Assembly: GCA_041392765.1 (NCBI GenBank)
Contig: JAWKLL010000016.1
Span: 1 to 64,000 of the forward strand
Direction: 5' to 3'
Source of the DNA: Lewinella sp041392765
GTDB taxonomy: Bacteria > Bacteroidota > Bacteroidia > Chitinophagales > Saprospiraceae
Length of the DNA stretch: 64,000 nt
Position 1 is the stretch's first letter; the number at the start of each line of letters is the position of its first letter. Under the pieces are notes generated by a model, which saw only the letters and a list, made by a program, of their open reading frames with translations, was not told the origin of the DNA and ran no database searches. Both the position numbers and the translations under genes were made by a program. Of this stretch, positions 34,791 to 45,428 are shown piece by piece.

Positions 34791-37700
34791 GTGAAAGGGT
34801 TACTAATAAAATCAGGTCTGGTGCTATCGCTACTAGGGGTTTGGAGTTGTAAAGAGAAAACGGATACCCTCTTCGTAGCCTTGCCATCGGAACAAACCGG
34901 CATCGACTTTTCTAACACGCTCCACTATACGGAAGATTACAACCCTTATACCTACCGCAATTTCTACAATGGTGGCGGTGTTGCTTTAGGAGACATCAAC
35001 AATGATGGGCTATTGGATATTTTCTTCTCTGGCAACTTAGTACCGAACAAACTCTACCTCAATAAAGGCAACTGGCAATTTGAAGACATTACCACTACCG
35101 CTGGCGTAGCATGTGAAGGCGTATGGTCTTCTGGTGTCAATATGGTGGACATCAACGGCGATGGCTGGCTCGACATCTATGTTTGTAAAGCAGGTAAACC
35201 CGAAGGCGATAACCGCCACAATGAACTGTTTATCAACCAAGGCGACGGCACCTTTACCGAAAAGTCGCACGAATATGGCTTGGATATCACCGGGCTTTCC
35301 ATACAAACAGCCTTCTTTGATTATGACCTCGATGGCGACTTAGACTGCTATCTACTCAACAACTCCCTGCGTTCAGTAGGTGGGTTCGATATGCGCGAAG
35401 GTCTGCGTAATGAATATGATCCAGAAGGAAATAAACTCTTGAAAACCGCGATGGCCATTTTGTAGATGTTACCCAAGCAGCAGGCATCTACTCCAGTGCG
35501 ATCGGATACGGTTTGGGAATCACGCTGGCGGATTTCAACGCCGATGGTTGGCCGGATATATTCCTCTCCAACGATTTTTTTGAAAAAGATTACCTCTACC
35601 TCAACAACCAAAACAGTACGTTTACAGAAACCTCCGACGAGTTTTACCGCCCTTTCTGGGGTTCTATGGGAGCGGATGCCTGCGATTTGGATAACGACCT
35701 CCGGCCTGAAATTTTCGTAACGGAAATGTTGCCACGTTCCGCCGACCGCAAGAAAACCAAAACCACCTACGAAAACTGGGATAAATACCAATTGGCTGTT
35801 TCCAAGGGTTACCACCACCAATTTGGCCGCAATGTGCTGCACAAAAATATCAATGGCCGGCAATTTGTAGAACTAGGGCGCTTAGCGGGTGTGGAAAGTT
35901 CCGACTGGAGTTGGTCGGCGCTCATGCAAGATTTCGACAACGATGGGCTGCGCGACATTTTCATCAGTAACGGCATTAAATCCGACCTATTAGATAAGGA
36001 CTACCTCAACTACATGGCCAACGAAACCCGAGTACGAGCCATGATTGAGCAGGATGAAGAAGTTTTGAAAAAGCTCATCGACATCATGCCCTCCGCGCCC
36101 GTACAGAACGCCATCTACCGCAACGAAGGCAACCTCCGTTTCTCTTGGCAATCCGAAAACTGGGGATTGGACACCCCTTCCTTCAGCAACGGCAGTGCTT
36201 ATGGCGATTTGGATAACGATGGCGACTTGGACTTGGTCGTCAACAACGTGGATCAACCTGCTTTTGTCTATCGAAATCAGTCCGAAAAACAGTCGGGTGC
36301 CAATAGCATCAGCGTAAAGCTTTCCTACAAAAGCCCCAATACACAAGCTATTGGTGCCAAAGTGCTCGTCGTAGCCGACACCTTGCGATCCCTATACGAA
36401 TATTACCCAGCCAAGGGTTTCCAAAGTTGTTCAGCCGTACCTGTAGTGGTAGGTTTGGGCAATAGAACAATGGTGGATAGCCTCATCGTCGTTTGGCCCG
36501 ATGGCAGTGCCACGGTGCAGACAAAATTAGCCGCAGGGCAACAATATGACCTACGACACGCCGACGGTACAGACTTGCCCAGCTACACGGGTTACAGACC
36601 AGCCGCAGCTGCAATCGCCTTGCGCGAAGCACCTATCGCTATTGATTTCAACCACCAAGAGATTGCCCTCAACCACTTCGACCGCGAGCGCCTACTCATC
36701 TCCATGCCCGGGCGAAAAGGCCCTGCTTTCGCTTTGGCAGATATTAATGGTGATGGACGCGACGATATTTTCGTTGGTGGAGGCAAGAATCAATCCTCTC
36801 TTTTATACCTCTCTGGGCAAAAGGGATATACCCCTCAGGAATGGTTTGAAGATACCCGACGCTCGGAAGTAACGGATGCCGTTTTCTTCGACAGCGACCA
36901 AGACGGCGACATGGATCTCTATGTAGCGCACGGTGGCAAAGCCTTTTCCATCTATGCCGCTGAATTGCACGATGTGCTTTATGTCAACGAAGGAGGAAAA
37001 TTCGTGCCTGCCGCACAGCCATTGCCTTTCCCTGCCCCCCTTTCGACAGGAAGTGTGGCCGTAGCGGATTTCAACCGAGATGGATTACCTGACTTAGCCA
37101 TAGGCGAAGCCATGAAAACGAATGTCTATGGACTGCCGGGCAGTTGTTTGCTACTCCTAAACCGAGGTGATAACCGTTTTGAAGTGGGCGATTGCGCTGC
37201 GGGTATCGACTTGGGCATGATTACAGGAGTAGCAACCGCTGACATCAACCAAGACGGCTGGGAGGATTTATTAGTGGTGGGCGAATTTATGCCAATCACC
37301 CTTTTGCTAAATGAATCGGGGCATTTTCCATTGCCTAAAGCAGGAAATAGCACGGTGGCTCAATCCAAAGGCTGGTGGAATAACGTTGAAAAAGCCGACT
37401 TAGATGGAGATGGCGACATGGATTTTGTGTTAGGTAACTTAGGCAGCAACCATTTTTTCAACAATGGGCTAACCATTTTTGTACAGGATTTTGACGAAAA
37501 CGGCACCCTTGAACAAGTGGCCTGTTCCACTAAAGAAGGTATGTACTACCCCCTGGCCGATATTGACGAACTGTACAAACAGATGCCTATTCTGAAAAAA
37601 AAATACCGCACTTATAGCGAATTTTCTGCTGCTCCTCTTGAGGATTTAGTTCCTCTCCCCTTGCTGCAATCGGCAGTAACACTACAATTAGAGGAGCCGC

Positions 37701-38044
37701 GTACCTGCGTACTCTGGAATAACGAGGGAGTATTGACATTGATGCCCTTGCCTGTGGAGGCGCAATACAGTGCTACACACGCTATTCTTGTTCAGGATGC
37801 GGATGGTGATGGCATCCTTGACATACTGTTGGGTGGTAATGATTATCGTTGCCAACCCCAATTCGGCAGGCAGGACGCTTCTTTCGGATGGATTTGTAAA
37901 GGACAGCTTTCGCCAAAAGGCGTTACATTTGCCCGCTGCCAGCCGATGGGTATTCACGGGCAACTGAGATCCTTGAAACGTTTGGACGAACGATACTTAT
38001 TGGCAGGCATAAACGATGGAAAAGTCAAGATATATGAATGGTAA
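34791..38044 (+). CDS. FG-GAP/VCBS repeat and ASPIC/UnbV lipoprotein 1 (one frameshift)
   Basis: GTG start at 34791. The lipobox SLLGVWSC ends the leader. The frame breaks near 35440 (EGNKLL / ENRDGHFVDVTQAAGI) and resumes to 38044, giving about 1,080 residues. FG-GAP beta-propeller blades with calcium-type loops recur (GDINNDGLLDIFF, VDINGDGWLDIYV, DLDNDGDLDLVV). The ASPIC/UnbV domain is the VWPDGSATVQT region (about 560-630), followed by a second propeller. These are surface lipoproteins of unknown ligand. It is the first of three tandem paralogues, with the lipoprotein gene starting inside its last codons. Confidence 0.88.
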
Positions 38045-38624
38045 ACCAATTTTATTTTTACTGGCATTAACGGTAGGTCTATTGGGATGTAAATCTGAGT
38101 ACCAACGCTATGTGGACGAGCAGTTGGCCAGCGGCACTACCCAAGACAGCCTAATTTTTGGTATGCGCATTGGGCAAACGAAGAAAGATTTTTTTGCCAT
38201 TTGCTGGGATTTGAACAAGCAAAAACTCATCAGTGAAGGCACAGGCAACAGAACCGCTCGCTACACAGAAAAATCCGATTCTTTAGGAACTGCCTCTTAC
38301 AACAAGGATTTGCTTTTCTACGGAATTTTTGACGAACAGGACATTTTGCGCGGTATGGACATGACCTACTCCTTTGTGGCTTGGGCACCTTGGAATCGCG
38401 AGAAGCAGTCGGACAGCTTACTGCTGCACCTGAAGGAGCAGTACGAACGCGAATACCCCGGTAATGATTTTATCGAATTGGACGTGGAGGGTATGGATCA
38501 ACCTGCCCTTGTGAAAATTGATGGCAACCGACAAATCCTCATGTACCCCAAGGGAAAAAAGGATGTGGTGGTTAAAATCGAAGACTTGCACTATAAGATA
38601 CAACAACAATGGAACAAAAAATAA
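38034..38624 (+). CDS. small lipoprotein within FG-GAP operon
   Basis: About 196 residues from ATG 38034 (MNGKPILFLLALTVGLLGC); an ATG 18 bases upstream is also possible. The lipobox is GLLGC. The mature protein is soluble and mixed alpha/beta (YQRYVDEQLASGTTQDSLIF, DLLFYGIFDEQDILRGMDM) with a basic C-terminus. Start and stop both overlap neighbours (11 and 16 bases), so it is translationally coupled between two FG-GAP/UnbV genes and probably assembles with them. No family recognised. Confidence 0.8.
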   Translation: MNGKPILFLLALTVGLLGCKSEYQRYVDEQLASGTTQDSLIFGMRIGQTKKDFFAICWDLNKQKLISEGTGNRTARYTEKSDSLGTASYNKDLLFYGIFDEQDILRGMDMTYSFVAWAPWNREKQSDSLLLHLKEQYEREYPGNDFIELDVEGMDQPALVKIDGNRQILMYPKGKKDVVVKIEDLHYKIQQQWNKK

Positions 38625-41600
38625 TAGCCTGGTTAGCACTGGCACTCTTGCTCGGATGTGGAAAAGGAGATGCGCCTGTTGAAGCCCCTCAAGCAGCACT
38701 TTTTGAGCTAAAAGATAACGAGGCCATCGGTTTGGTATTCAGCAACGACCTTACTTATACCCGTGATTTCAACGTTTATAAATATCGCAATTTTTACAAC
38801 GGCGGCGGCGTAGCCATTGGGGATATCAACAACGATGGCCTCGCAGACGTGTATTTGACTGCCAACCAACTGCCCAACCGCCTTTTTCTAAACAAAGGCA
38901 ATTTTCAGTTTGAAGACATTACGGAAGCGGCGGGCGTAGCAGGCACTCGCGCTTGGTCCACGGGGGTGACAATGGCCGATGTAAACGCCGATGGATTGCT
39001 GGATATATACGTCTGCAACTCAGGGGATGTGGCAGGCGACAACAAGGAAAACGAGCTTTTCATCAATCAAGGTAACCTTACCTTCAAAGAGCAAGCAGCG
39101 GACTTTAACCTCAACGACAAAGGGTATTCCACCCATGCCAGTTTCTTCGATTATGACAAGGATGGCGACTTGGATGTTTATATCCTCAACAATTCCTTTC
39201 AAGCCATTGGCAGCTTCAATCTGCGCAAGAACGAACGCCCCAACCGCGATGAATTAGGGGGCGACAAGCTCATGCAAAACCAAGGTGGCCGATTTGTCGA
39301 TGTCAGCGAGCAAGCAGGCATTTACGGTAGCGTTATCGGCTTTGGATTAGGCGTTACCATCGGCGATGTAAACAACGACAACTGGGAAGACATCTTCGTT
39401 TCCAACGACTTTTTTGAACGCGACTACCTCTACATCAACCAACAAAATGGCACCTTCCAAGAAGATTTGACCAACCAGATTCAATCCACCAGCGGAGCTT
39501 CCATGGGGGCGGATATGGCCGATATTAACAACGATGGACATCAGGATATTTTCGTTACCGAAATGCTCCCTTCTGACTACCAGCGGTTGAAATCTGTCAC
39601 CACTTTTGAAGACTGGGATAAGTACCAATACAACGTCAATAATGGGTATCACCACCAGTTTACCCGCAATGTGCTACACCTCAACCAAGGCAACAACCGA
39701 TTCAGTGAAGTGGGTCGCCTTGCCGGGGTAGAAGCCTCCGATTGGAGTTGGGGTGCCCTCTTCTTCGATATGGACAACGATGGTCTCAAAGATCTTTTCA
39801 TCGCCAACGGCATCTATAAAGACCTCACCGACCAAGACTACCTCCAGTACATCGCCAACGAATCGGTCATGCAGACCATTATCACCGACGAGGGTGTTAA
39901 CTACAAGGAACTCATCGACATTATCCCCTCCAACAAAGTGCCCAACCACGCTTTTCGCAACAATGGGAACTTAGGTTTCTCCCGTTTCATGGACAGCGGC
40001 CTTTGGACACCCAGTTTTTCCAACGGTTCCGCTTATGGCGACTTGGACAACGACGGCGATTTAGACCTCGTTGTTAATAATGTGAATATGCCTTGCTTTG
40101 TGTATGAAAACAAAGGCACTGGCAACCACTACCTCAAATTGCACCTGAAAGGAAAAGATGCCAATACCTTTGCCATTGGTACTAAAGTACAAATACAAGC
40201 TGGCGACCAACATTGGACGATTGACCACCAGCCTACCCGTGGCTTCCAATCCAGCATGGATCCTGCCATCGTGGTAGGTGTAGGCAGTGCCATAACCGCA
40301 GACATCCGCATCACTTGGCCCGATGGCAAAGTGACGACCCAAAAAGGCGTACCCGTGGATCAATCCCTTACCTTGCGTTGGGATGAAGCCCAAAATGAGG
40401 CCTCCTCGACCCCTAACCAGCCTGGTGTCCCTCTTTTCCAGCCAACAAATGCCTTGGTATATCGGCACCAAGAAAACAGGTACATCGACTTCAACCGCGA
40501 AAGGCTGATGTACCATGCTCATAGCAACGAAGGCCCCAAGGTCGCCTACGGAGACGTGAATGCAGATGGACTTACCGACTTTATCATACCCGGCCCTAAA
40601 GATGCCCCCACCGTGGTTTGTTCGGGGCAAGCGGATGGTGAATTCCGTTGTGTAGCATTAGCCGCCGCCAACGCCGCTGCGGAGCATGTAGCCGCCTGCC
40701 TCTTCGACGCGGACGGTGATGGAGATTTAGATTTATATTTGGCCAGTGGTGGCACGGAACTCACCGAGTTTTCTTCCTATTTGCATGACCAGTTGTTTTT
40801 CAATGATGGCAAGGGGCAGTTTTCCCAACCCAAGCAAATCTTCCCGGATGAGCAGAAAATGAGTACGCAAGCAGTGCAAGCCGCCGATATAGACGGTGAC
40901 GGAGACCAAGATTTGTTTGTCGGAGAACGCATCAAAATTGGCAAATACGGTGCCACCTGCGCGGGCTACATCTTAGAAAACGACGGCAAAGGCAACTTCC
41001 GCGATATAACCGCCACGGCAGCCCCCGATTTGCTGCATACAGGCATGATTACCGATGCCCGTTGGGGTGATCTCAATGGCGATAACCTTATGGATTTAGT
41101 GGTTGTCGGCGAGTTTATGGAAATCATGATCTTCCTCAACAAAGGGAGAAAATGGGAGCGCACTCCCCTACCCTTTGCCAACGCTGGTTGGTGGAACACC
41201 CTACAAATGGCAGATTTGGACGGCGATGCTGACTTAGACCTCGTCGTTGGAAATCTAGGAAAAAACAGCCGCTTCAGAGCAACCGAGCAACAACCGCTAC
41301 ACCTTTACCACAATGACTTCGACCAAAACGGTTTTGCCGAGAGTATCCTGACGTTCCGCGCTGAAGATGGCAAAGACTACCCTTACGTGTTGCGACATAA
41401 CTTGGTCATCCAGTTGCCTTATTTGAAAAAGCAGTTTCCCGACTTCAAATCCTTCAAAGACGCGGATATTAGCCGCATTTTTGATGCGAATCAATTGGCT
41501 TCCAGTACGGTATCAACAGCCAATGAATTGGAAACCATTTGGTTAGAAAACAAAGGCAACGGCCAGTTTGAAAAGCACGTACTGCCAGTGACCGTACAGT

Positions 41601-41884
41601 TCAGTCCCATCTATGCTATCTGCCTCGCGGATGTGGATGGAGACAGGGATACAGATATGCTCCTTGGTGGCAACTTAGCTAAAGTACAACCAGAAATCGG
41701 TATGTACGATGCTTCCTACGGACACTGCCTTATCAATGATGGTAAAGGCCATTTTAGTGACCAATCGGTAGCGAGTGGCTTTTCCATTCAAGGCGAAATA
41801 CGAGATATACAATTTATTGACGGTAAGGTATTTGTTTTCCGAAACAATGATGAAACCCTTACATTCACCCTCCACCATGAGTAA
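38609..41884 (+). CDS. FG-GAP/VCBS repeat and ASPIC/UnbV lipoprotein 2
   Basis: An intact 1,091-residue protein: lipobox LALALLLGC, then propeller blades (VAIGDINNDGLADVYL, MADVNADGLLDIYV, FDYDKDGDLDVYIL, YGDLDNDGDLDLVV). The UnbV motif ITWPDGKVTTQKG lies near 570, followed by a second propeller to the C-terminus. It serves as the reference for judging the frameshifts in its two paralogues. It was probably anchored in the outer membrane after export. The start overlaps the preceding lipoprotein, and the next gene overlaps its stop by eight bases, so the four genes form one operon. Ligand unknown. Confidence 0.93.
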   Translation: MEQKIIAWLALALLLGCGKGDAPVEAPQAALFELKDNEAIGLVFSNDLTYTRDFNVYKYRNFYNGGGVAIGDINNDGLADVYLTANQLPNRLFLNKGNFQFEDITEAAGVAGTRAWSTGVTMADVNADGLLDIYVCNSGDVAGDNKENELFINQGNLTFKEQAADFNLNDKGYSTHASFFDYDKDGDLDVYILNNSFQAIGSFNLRKNERPNRDELGGDKLMQNQGGRFVDVSEQAGIYGSVIGFGLGVTIGDVNNDNWEDIFVSNDFFERDYLYINQQNGTFQEDLTNQIQSTSGASMGADMADINNDGHQDIFVTEMLPSDYQRLKSVTTFEDWDKYQYNVNNGYHHQFTRNVLHLNQGNNRFSEVGRLAGVEASDWSWGALFFDMDNDGLKDLFIANGIYKDLTDQDYLQYIANESVMQTIITDEGVNYKELIDIIPSNKVPNHAFRNNGNLGFSRFMDSGLWTPSFSNGSAYGDLDNDGDLDLVVNNVNMPCFVYENKGTGNHYLKLHLKGKDANTFAIGTKVQIQAGDQHWTIDHQPTRGFQSSMDPAIVVGVGSAITADIRITWPDGKVTTQKGVPVDQSLTLRWDEAQNEASSTPNQPGVPLFQPTNALVYRHQENRYIDFNRERLMYHAHSNEGPKVAYGDVNADGLTDFIIPGPKDAPTVVCSGQADGEFRCVALAAANAAAEHVAACLFDADGDGDLDLYLASGGTELTEFSSYLHDQLFFNDGKGQFSQPKQIFPDEQKMSTQAVQAADIDGDGDQDLFVGERIKIGKYGATCAGYILENDGKGNFRDITATAAPDLLHTGMITDARWGDLNGDNLMDLVVVGEFMEIMIFLNKGRKWERTPLPFANAGWWNTLQMADLDGDADLDLVVGNLGKNSRFRATEQQPLHLYHNDFDQNGFAESILTFRAEDGKDYPYVLRHNLVIQLPYLKKQFPDFKSFKDADISRIFDANQLASSTVSTANELETIWLENKGNGQFEKHVLPVTVQFSPIYAICLADVDGDRDTDMLLGGNLAKVQPEIGMYDASYGHCLINDGKGHFSDQSVASGFSIQGEIRDIQFIDGKVFVFRNNDETLTFTLHHE

Positions 41885-44800
41885 ATATACAGGCATTTTC
41901 ATAGCCTTGATGGCATTATTAGCTGCGTCTTGTGGCGACAACAAAGAGACTTCCACCGAAGACTCCGCAATGGAGACCCTCACCTCCGAGGTCACAGGTA
42001 TTCATTTTAGCAATACCCTTACGGAAAGTACTGCTCTCAACATCATCCAATACCTTTATTACTACAACGGTGGTGGAGGTTGCCATAGGCGATATCAACA
42101 ACGATGGATTGGAGGATATCTACTTCACCGCCAAATCCAGGCTCTGATCAGTTGTACCTCAACAAGGGCAATCTTCAGTTTGAGGACATCACCCAACAAG
42201 CGGGTATCCTGCAAGACAGCACCTTGGTCTTCGGGGGTTGTGATGGAAGATGTGAACAACGATGGCTACCTCGACATCTATGTGTGCAAGGTAGGCGTTG
42301 GGCTGATGCCCCAAGTACATAACCTATTGTACATCAACCAAAAAAATGGCATCTTCAAAGAAATGGCGGCAGCGATGGGTATAGACTTTCAAGGCTATTC
42401 CACCCAAGCCTGCTTCTTGGATTACGATAAGGACGGCGACTTGGATCTTTATCTCCTCAACCACAATGTTCACTCCGTCAGAAGCTACGGCACTACGGCC
42501 AAACGCAGTGAGCGGGACTCCTTGGCTGGCGATAGGTTCTTTGAAAACCGCCTCTCGGATCAAGAAGGGCGTTTTGTGGATGTTACCGAAGCATCGGGTA
42601 TTTTCAGCAGCCCATTGGGGTATGGCCTTGCTATTAGTTGTGCCGATATCAATGGCGATGGGTGGACGGATATTTACGTTGGCAATGATTTCCACGAAAA
42701 CGACTACCTCTATTTCAACAATGGCGACAAAACTTTCCGTGAAGCCGTTGGGCAATGGACGGATCATACCACCCAATTCAGTATGGGCGTGGATATTGCC
42801 GATTTGAATAACGACCAGCTCCCCGATCTGTTTGGCACCGATATGTTGCCTTTTGACGAGGGTGTTTACCTGAAATCTGGGGGGGAAGATACCGATCAGA
42901 TACGCCGCATCAAGGACGATTTAGGTTTTGAACCCCAGTTTGCGCGCAACCACCTCCAGTTGAACACAGGCCGGTATAATTTCATCGATTTGGCGCAACA
43001 AACGCGCACTTTTGCCACCGATTGGAGTTGGGCAGTGTTACTACAAGACTTCGATAATGATGGGCGCAAGGATATTTTCATCACCAACGGCATTGTCAAA
43101 CGCCCCAATGACTTGGATTATATCAACTACCTCAATAGCGAAGCCGTCGCTTCCTTGGCGGAAAACGACCCTGAGCGAACCCGCAAGCTAATTGAAAAAC
43201 TACCTTCACAACCGCTACGCAACATCCTTTTTCGCCAGCAAGCAGACCTCAATTTCTCGTCCGTCGGTACTTCGCAAGTAGGTGCGCCCTCCTTCTCTAA
43301 CGGAGCTGCCTGGGCAGACCTCGATCAGGATGGTCGCATTGAAGTAGTCATCAATAACCTCAATGCCCCTGCCACCATCTTACACACCAAGAGCGCTGAA
43401 ATGGCAGGCAATTATGTATCCCTCTCCCTCGTAGATGCCTCCGGCCGAACAACGAATGGCGCAAAAGTTATCGCCTATACCCAAGGTACTACCTTCTACC
43501 AAGAAGCTCAGCATGTGAAAGGCTACCAATCTTCTTCCTCGCATCGGTTACACATCGGCATTGGTAAAGTAGATCGTTTAGACTCCCTCGTGGTCATTTG
43601 GCCGGATGGTACTCGTCAGTCGTTGGGAGCGGTGAATGCCAATACTTACCAAACGGTTCAAAAAAGCACCCCAACGGCGCAAAGCAGTATAGCTCAATAC
43701 ACGCCCCCCGCTTTCAGCCTGCTGCCCGTTCGCCACGAAGAAAACTCCTTCAATGACGACGAAAAAGAGAAGTTGATACCCGAAAAACTCTCCACTGAAG
43801 GCCCGGCAGTTCTCTATGAAGATTTGGATGGAGACGGGATTCGCGACATGTACATAGGCGGGGCACACACCCATAGTGCCACCTTACTGAAAGGTAAAAA
43901 GGACGGCACTTTTGAAAACGTAGCCGTAGCTGACTTCACCAAAGATGCCCGCTACGAGGATGTGAGCGTCGCCTCCATCGATTTCGATGGCGATGGCGAC
44001 CGCGACCTTTATGTCACCAGTGGTGGCAGTATCGCCAAAGAATTAGACAAAGTGTTGGAAGACCGCATTTATCTCAACAATGGAGGGATGGAATTCCGGC
44101 GCATTCCCCTTTCCTTGCCACACACCAATGGCAGCGTAGTAGCGGTGGCGGATATGGATGGCGATGGCTTCGAGGATATTTTTGTTGGAGCACGCTCCAT
44201 ACCGGGTTCTTATGGCCTTTCGCCCTATAGCTTTTTGTTGAAAAACTTAGGAGGAATGGGGATTGACATTGTCCGCAAGGATCGGTTTGGTATGGTAACG
44301 GACGCTCGTTGGGCAGATATAGACAATGACCAAGACATTGATCTGGTTCTCTGTGGCGATTGGATGCCCGTGATGGTATTGAAAAACGATGGCAAAGGTA
44401 CTTTGACGGAATGGCAGCAAGAAGACGCTTTTCCGCTAAGGAACGGATTTTGGAAAACCCTTGCGTTAGCGGATATCAATCAGGATGGGCAATTGGATAT
44501 ACTCGCTGGTAATGTGGGTACCAACAGCTTGTTACAGGCACAAACGGAGCAACCCATCCGCCTCTACTTAGGAGATTTTGATGAAAATGGCGCGATTGAC
44601 CCACTCATTTTCTTTTCCTATTTCAAGCGATACATTCCACTAGGCGGCAGGGATAAATTATTGTCGCAGTTGCCGGGGCTGAAAAAGCAGTTGGTCAGCT
44701 ATGAGGATTTCACCCGAGTGACTTCCTTTGAAACGCTGATACCCGAAGTAGCTCGCGCCCGCTTAATAGAGGAAAAAACCGTGGACGAGTTGCGGTCTGT

Positions 44801-45125
44801 GGTGTATCTTTCCAACGAAAAAGGGTATGAAATTCATCCTTTGCCAGAACGTGCGCAGTGGCTTACCATCCGCGATTTTACAGTGGATCGCAACACAGGT
44901 AAAATCCACTATACAGGCGGCAACAAAGAATGGGTAGCGGTGGTAGGCAATGCCATGTCGGCTCGCTTGGGCGTATTAGATGGCTGGGATCAATCAACAG
45001 CTACTTTCACACAAAGCTACTGGTTGCCCTGTCCTACCAATGTTCAAGCCAGGCATTTGTTGGTCTTGGAGAATGGAAAAGGCTTGTTGGTTACTAACAA
45101 CAACTATCTTTATATTGTGGAATAA
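41877..45125 (+). CDS. FG-GAP/VCBS repeat and ASPIC/UnbV lipoprotein 3 (compensating frameshifts)
   Basis: Start at ATG 41877, overlapping the previous stop; lipobox ALMALLAASC. The frame is open for 1,082 codons, but residues ~65-120 read nonsense (CHRRYQQRWIGGYLLH). The expected blade sequence VAIGDINNDGLEDIYF and LYLNKGNLQFEDITQQAGIL is found in the other two frames. Indels near 42080, 42140 and 42235 thus cancel out. From VVMEDVNNDGYLDIYV the protein is normal, with two propellers around the UnbV motif VIWPDGTRQSLG. Surface lipoprotein of unknown ligand. Confidence 0.88.
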   Translation: MSKYTGIFIALMALLAASCGDNKETSTEDSAMETLTSEVTGIHFSNTLTESTALNIIQYLYYYNGGGGCHRRYQQRWIGGYLLHRQIQALISCTSTRAIFSLRTSPNKRVSCKTAPWSSGVVMEDVNNDGYLDIYVCKVGVGLMPQVHNLLYINQKNGIFKEMAAAMGIDFQGYSTQACFLDYDKDGDLDLYLLNHNVHSVRSYGTTAKRSERDSLAGDRFFENRLSDQEGRFVDVTEASGIFSSPLGYGLAISCADINGDGWTDIYVGNDFHENDYLYFNNGDKTFREAVGQWTDHTTQFSMGVDIADLNNDQLPDLFGTDMLPFDEGVYLKSGGEDTDQIRRIKDDLGFEPQFARNHLQLNTGRYNFIDLAQQTRTFATDWSWAVLLQDFDNDGRKDIFITNGIVKRPNDLDYINYLNSEAVASLAENDPERTRKLIEKLPSQPLRNILFRQQADLNFSSVGTSQVGAPSFSNGAAWADLDQDGRIEVVINNLNAPATILHTKSAEMAGNYVSLSLVDASGRTTNGAKVIAYTQGTTFYQEAQHVKGYQSSSSHRLHIGIGKVDRLDSLVVIWPDGTRQSLGAVNANTYQTVQKSTPTAQSSIAQYTPPAFSLLPVRHEENSFNDDEKEKLIPEKLSTEGPAVLYEDLDGDGIRDMYIGGAHTHSATLLKGKKDGTFENVAVADFTKDARYEDVSVASIDFDGDGDRDLYVTSGGSIAKELDKVLEDRIYLNNGGMEFRRIPLSLPHTNGSVVAVADMDGDGFEDIFVGARSIPGSYGLSPYSFLLKNLGGMGIDIVRKDRFGMVTDARWADIDNDQDIDLVLCGDWMPVMVLKNDGKGTLTEWQQEDAFPLRNGFWKTLALADINQDGQLDILAGNVGTNSLLQAQTEQPIRLYLGDFDENGAIDPLIFFSYFKRYIPLGGRDKLLSQLPGLKKQLVSYEDFTRVTSFETLIPEVARARLIEEKTVDELRSVVYLSNEKGYEIHPLPERAQWLTIRDFTVDRNTGKIHYTGGNKEWVAVVGNAMSARLGVLDGWDQSTATFTQSYWLPCPTNVQARHLLVLENGKGLLVTNNNYLYIVE

Positions 45126-45428
45126 TGCCGAATAAGGAGAGGGAAAATGTGTTAGCTTTATGGTTCTTTGACAAAAAGTGTGGCTTTAATGGCCTAGCGA
45201 TCTCGGCAAAAGGCCGAGACAAGTTGTGTAACAGTGGCCGCGATAGCGGACAGACAGCGACCGTAGGAAGCTGGCCGATCTAGGCTCAGCCTAGAGAGCT
45301 GTGGAACGTCGTCGGCCATCGGCAAAGCCGAGGCACAGCAAGCCGAGATACAATAGCGCCCGTAGGGAGGCCCACCACAGAAATTGTCAATGAGTCAGCT
45401 TTATTTAGCTTTAAAAATAACAACGATT
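45126..45428 (+). other. GC-rich structured intergenic element
   Basis: Between the FG-GAP operon and the haloperoxidase-like gene, about 45190-45380 is notably richer in G and C than its flanks and packed with short perfect hairpins: TCTCGGC/GCCGAGA (45201-45219), CTAGGC/GCCTAG (45280-45294), and several more GCCGA/TCGGC pairs up to 45350. No open frame is supported. It could be a structured RNA, a REP/BIME-like repeat or an operon-end element. Confidence 0.55.

Noticed and set aside
39347..40630. Several minus-strand frames opposite the FG-GAP genes
   Set aside because: They are antisense to calcium-loop repeats (GDINNDG), which create repeated Val/Ile-rich frames. No motif or start context supports them.
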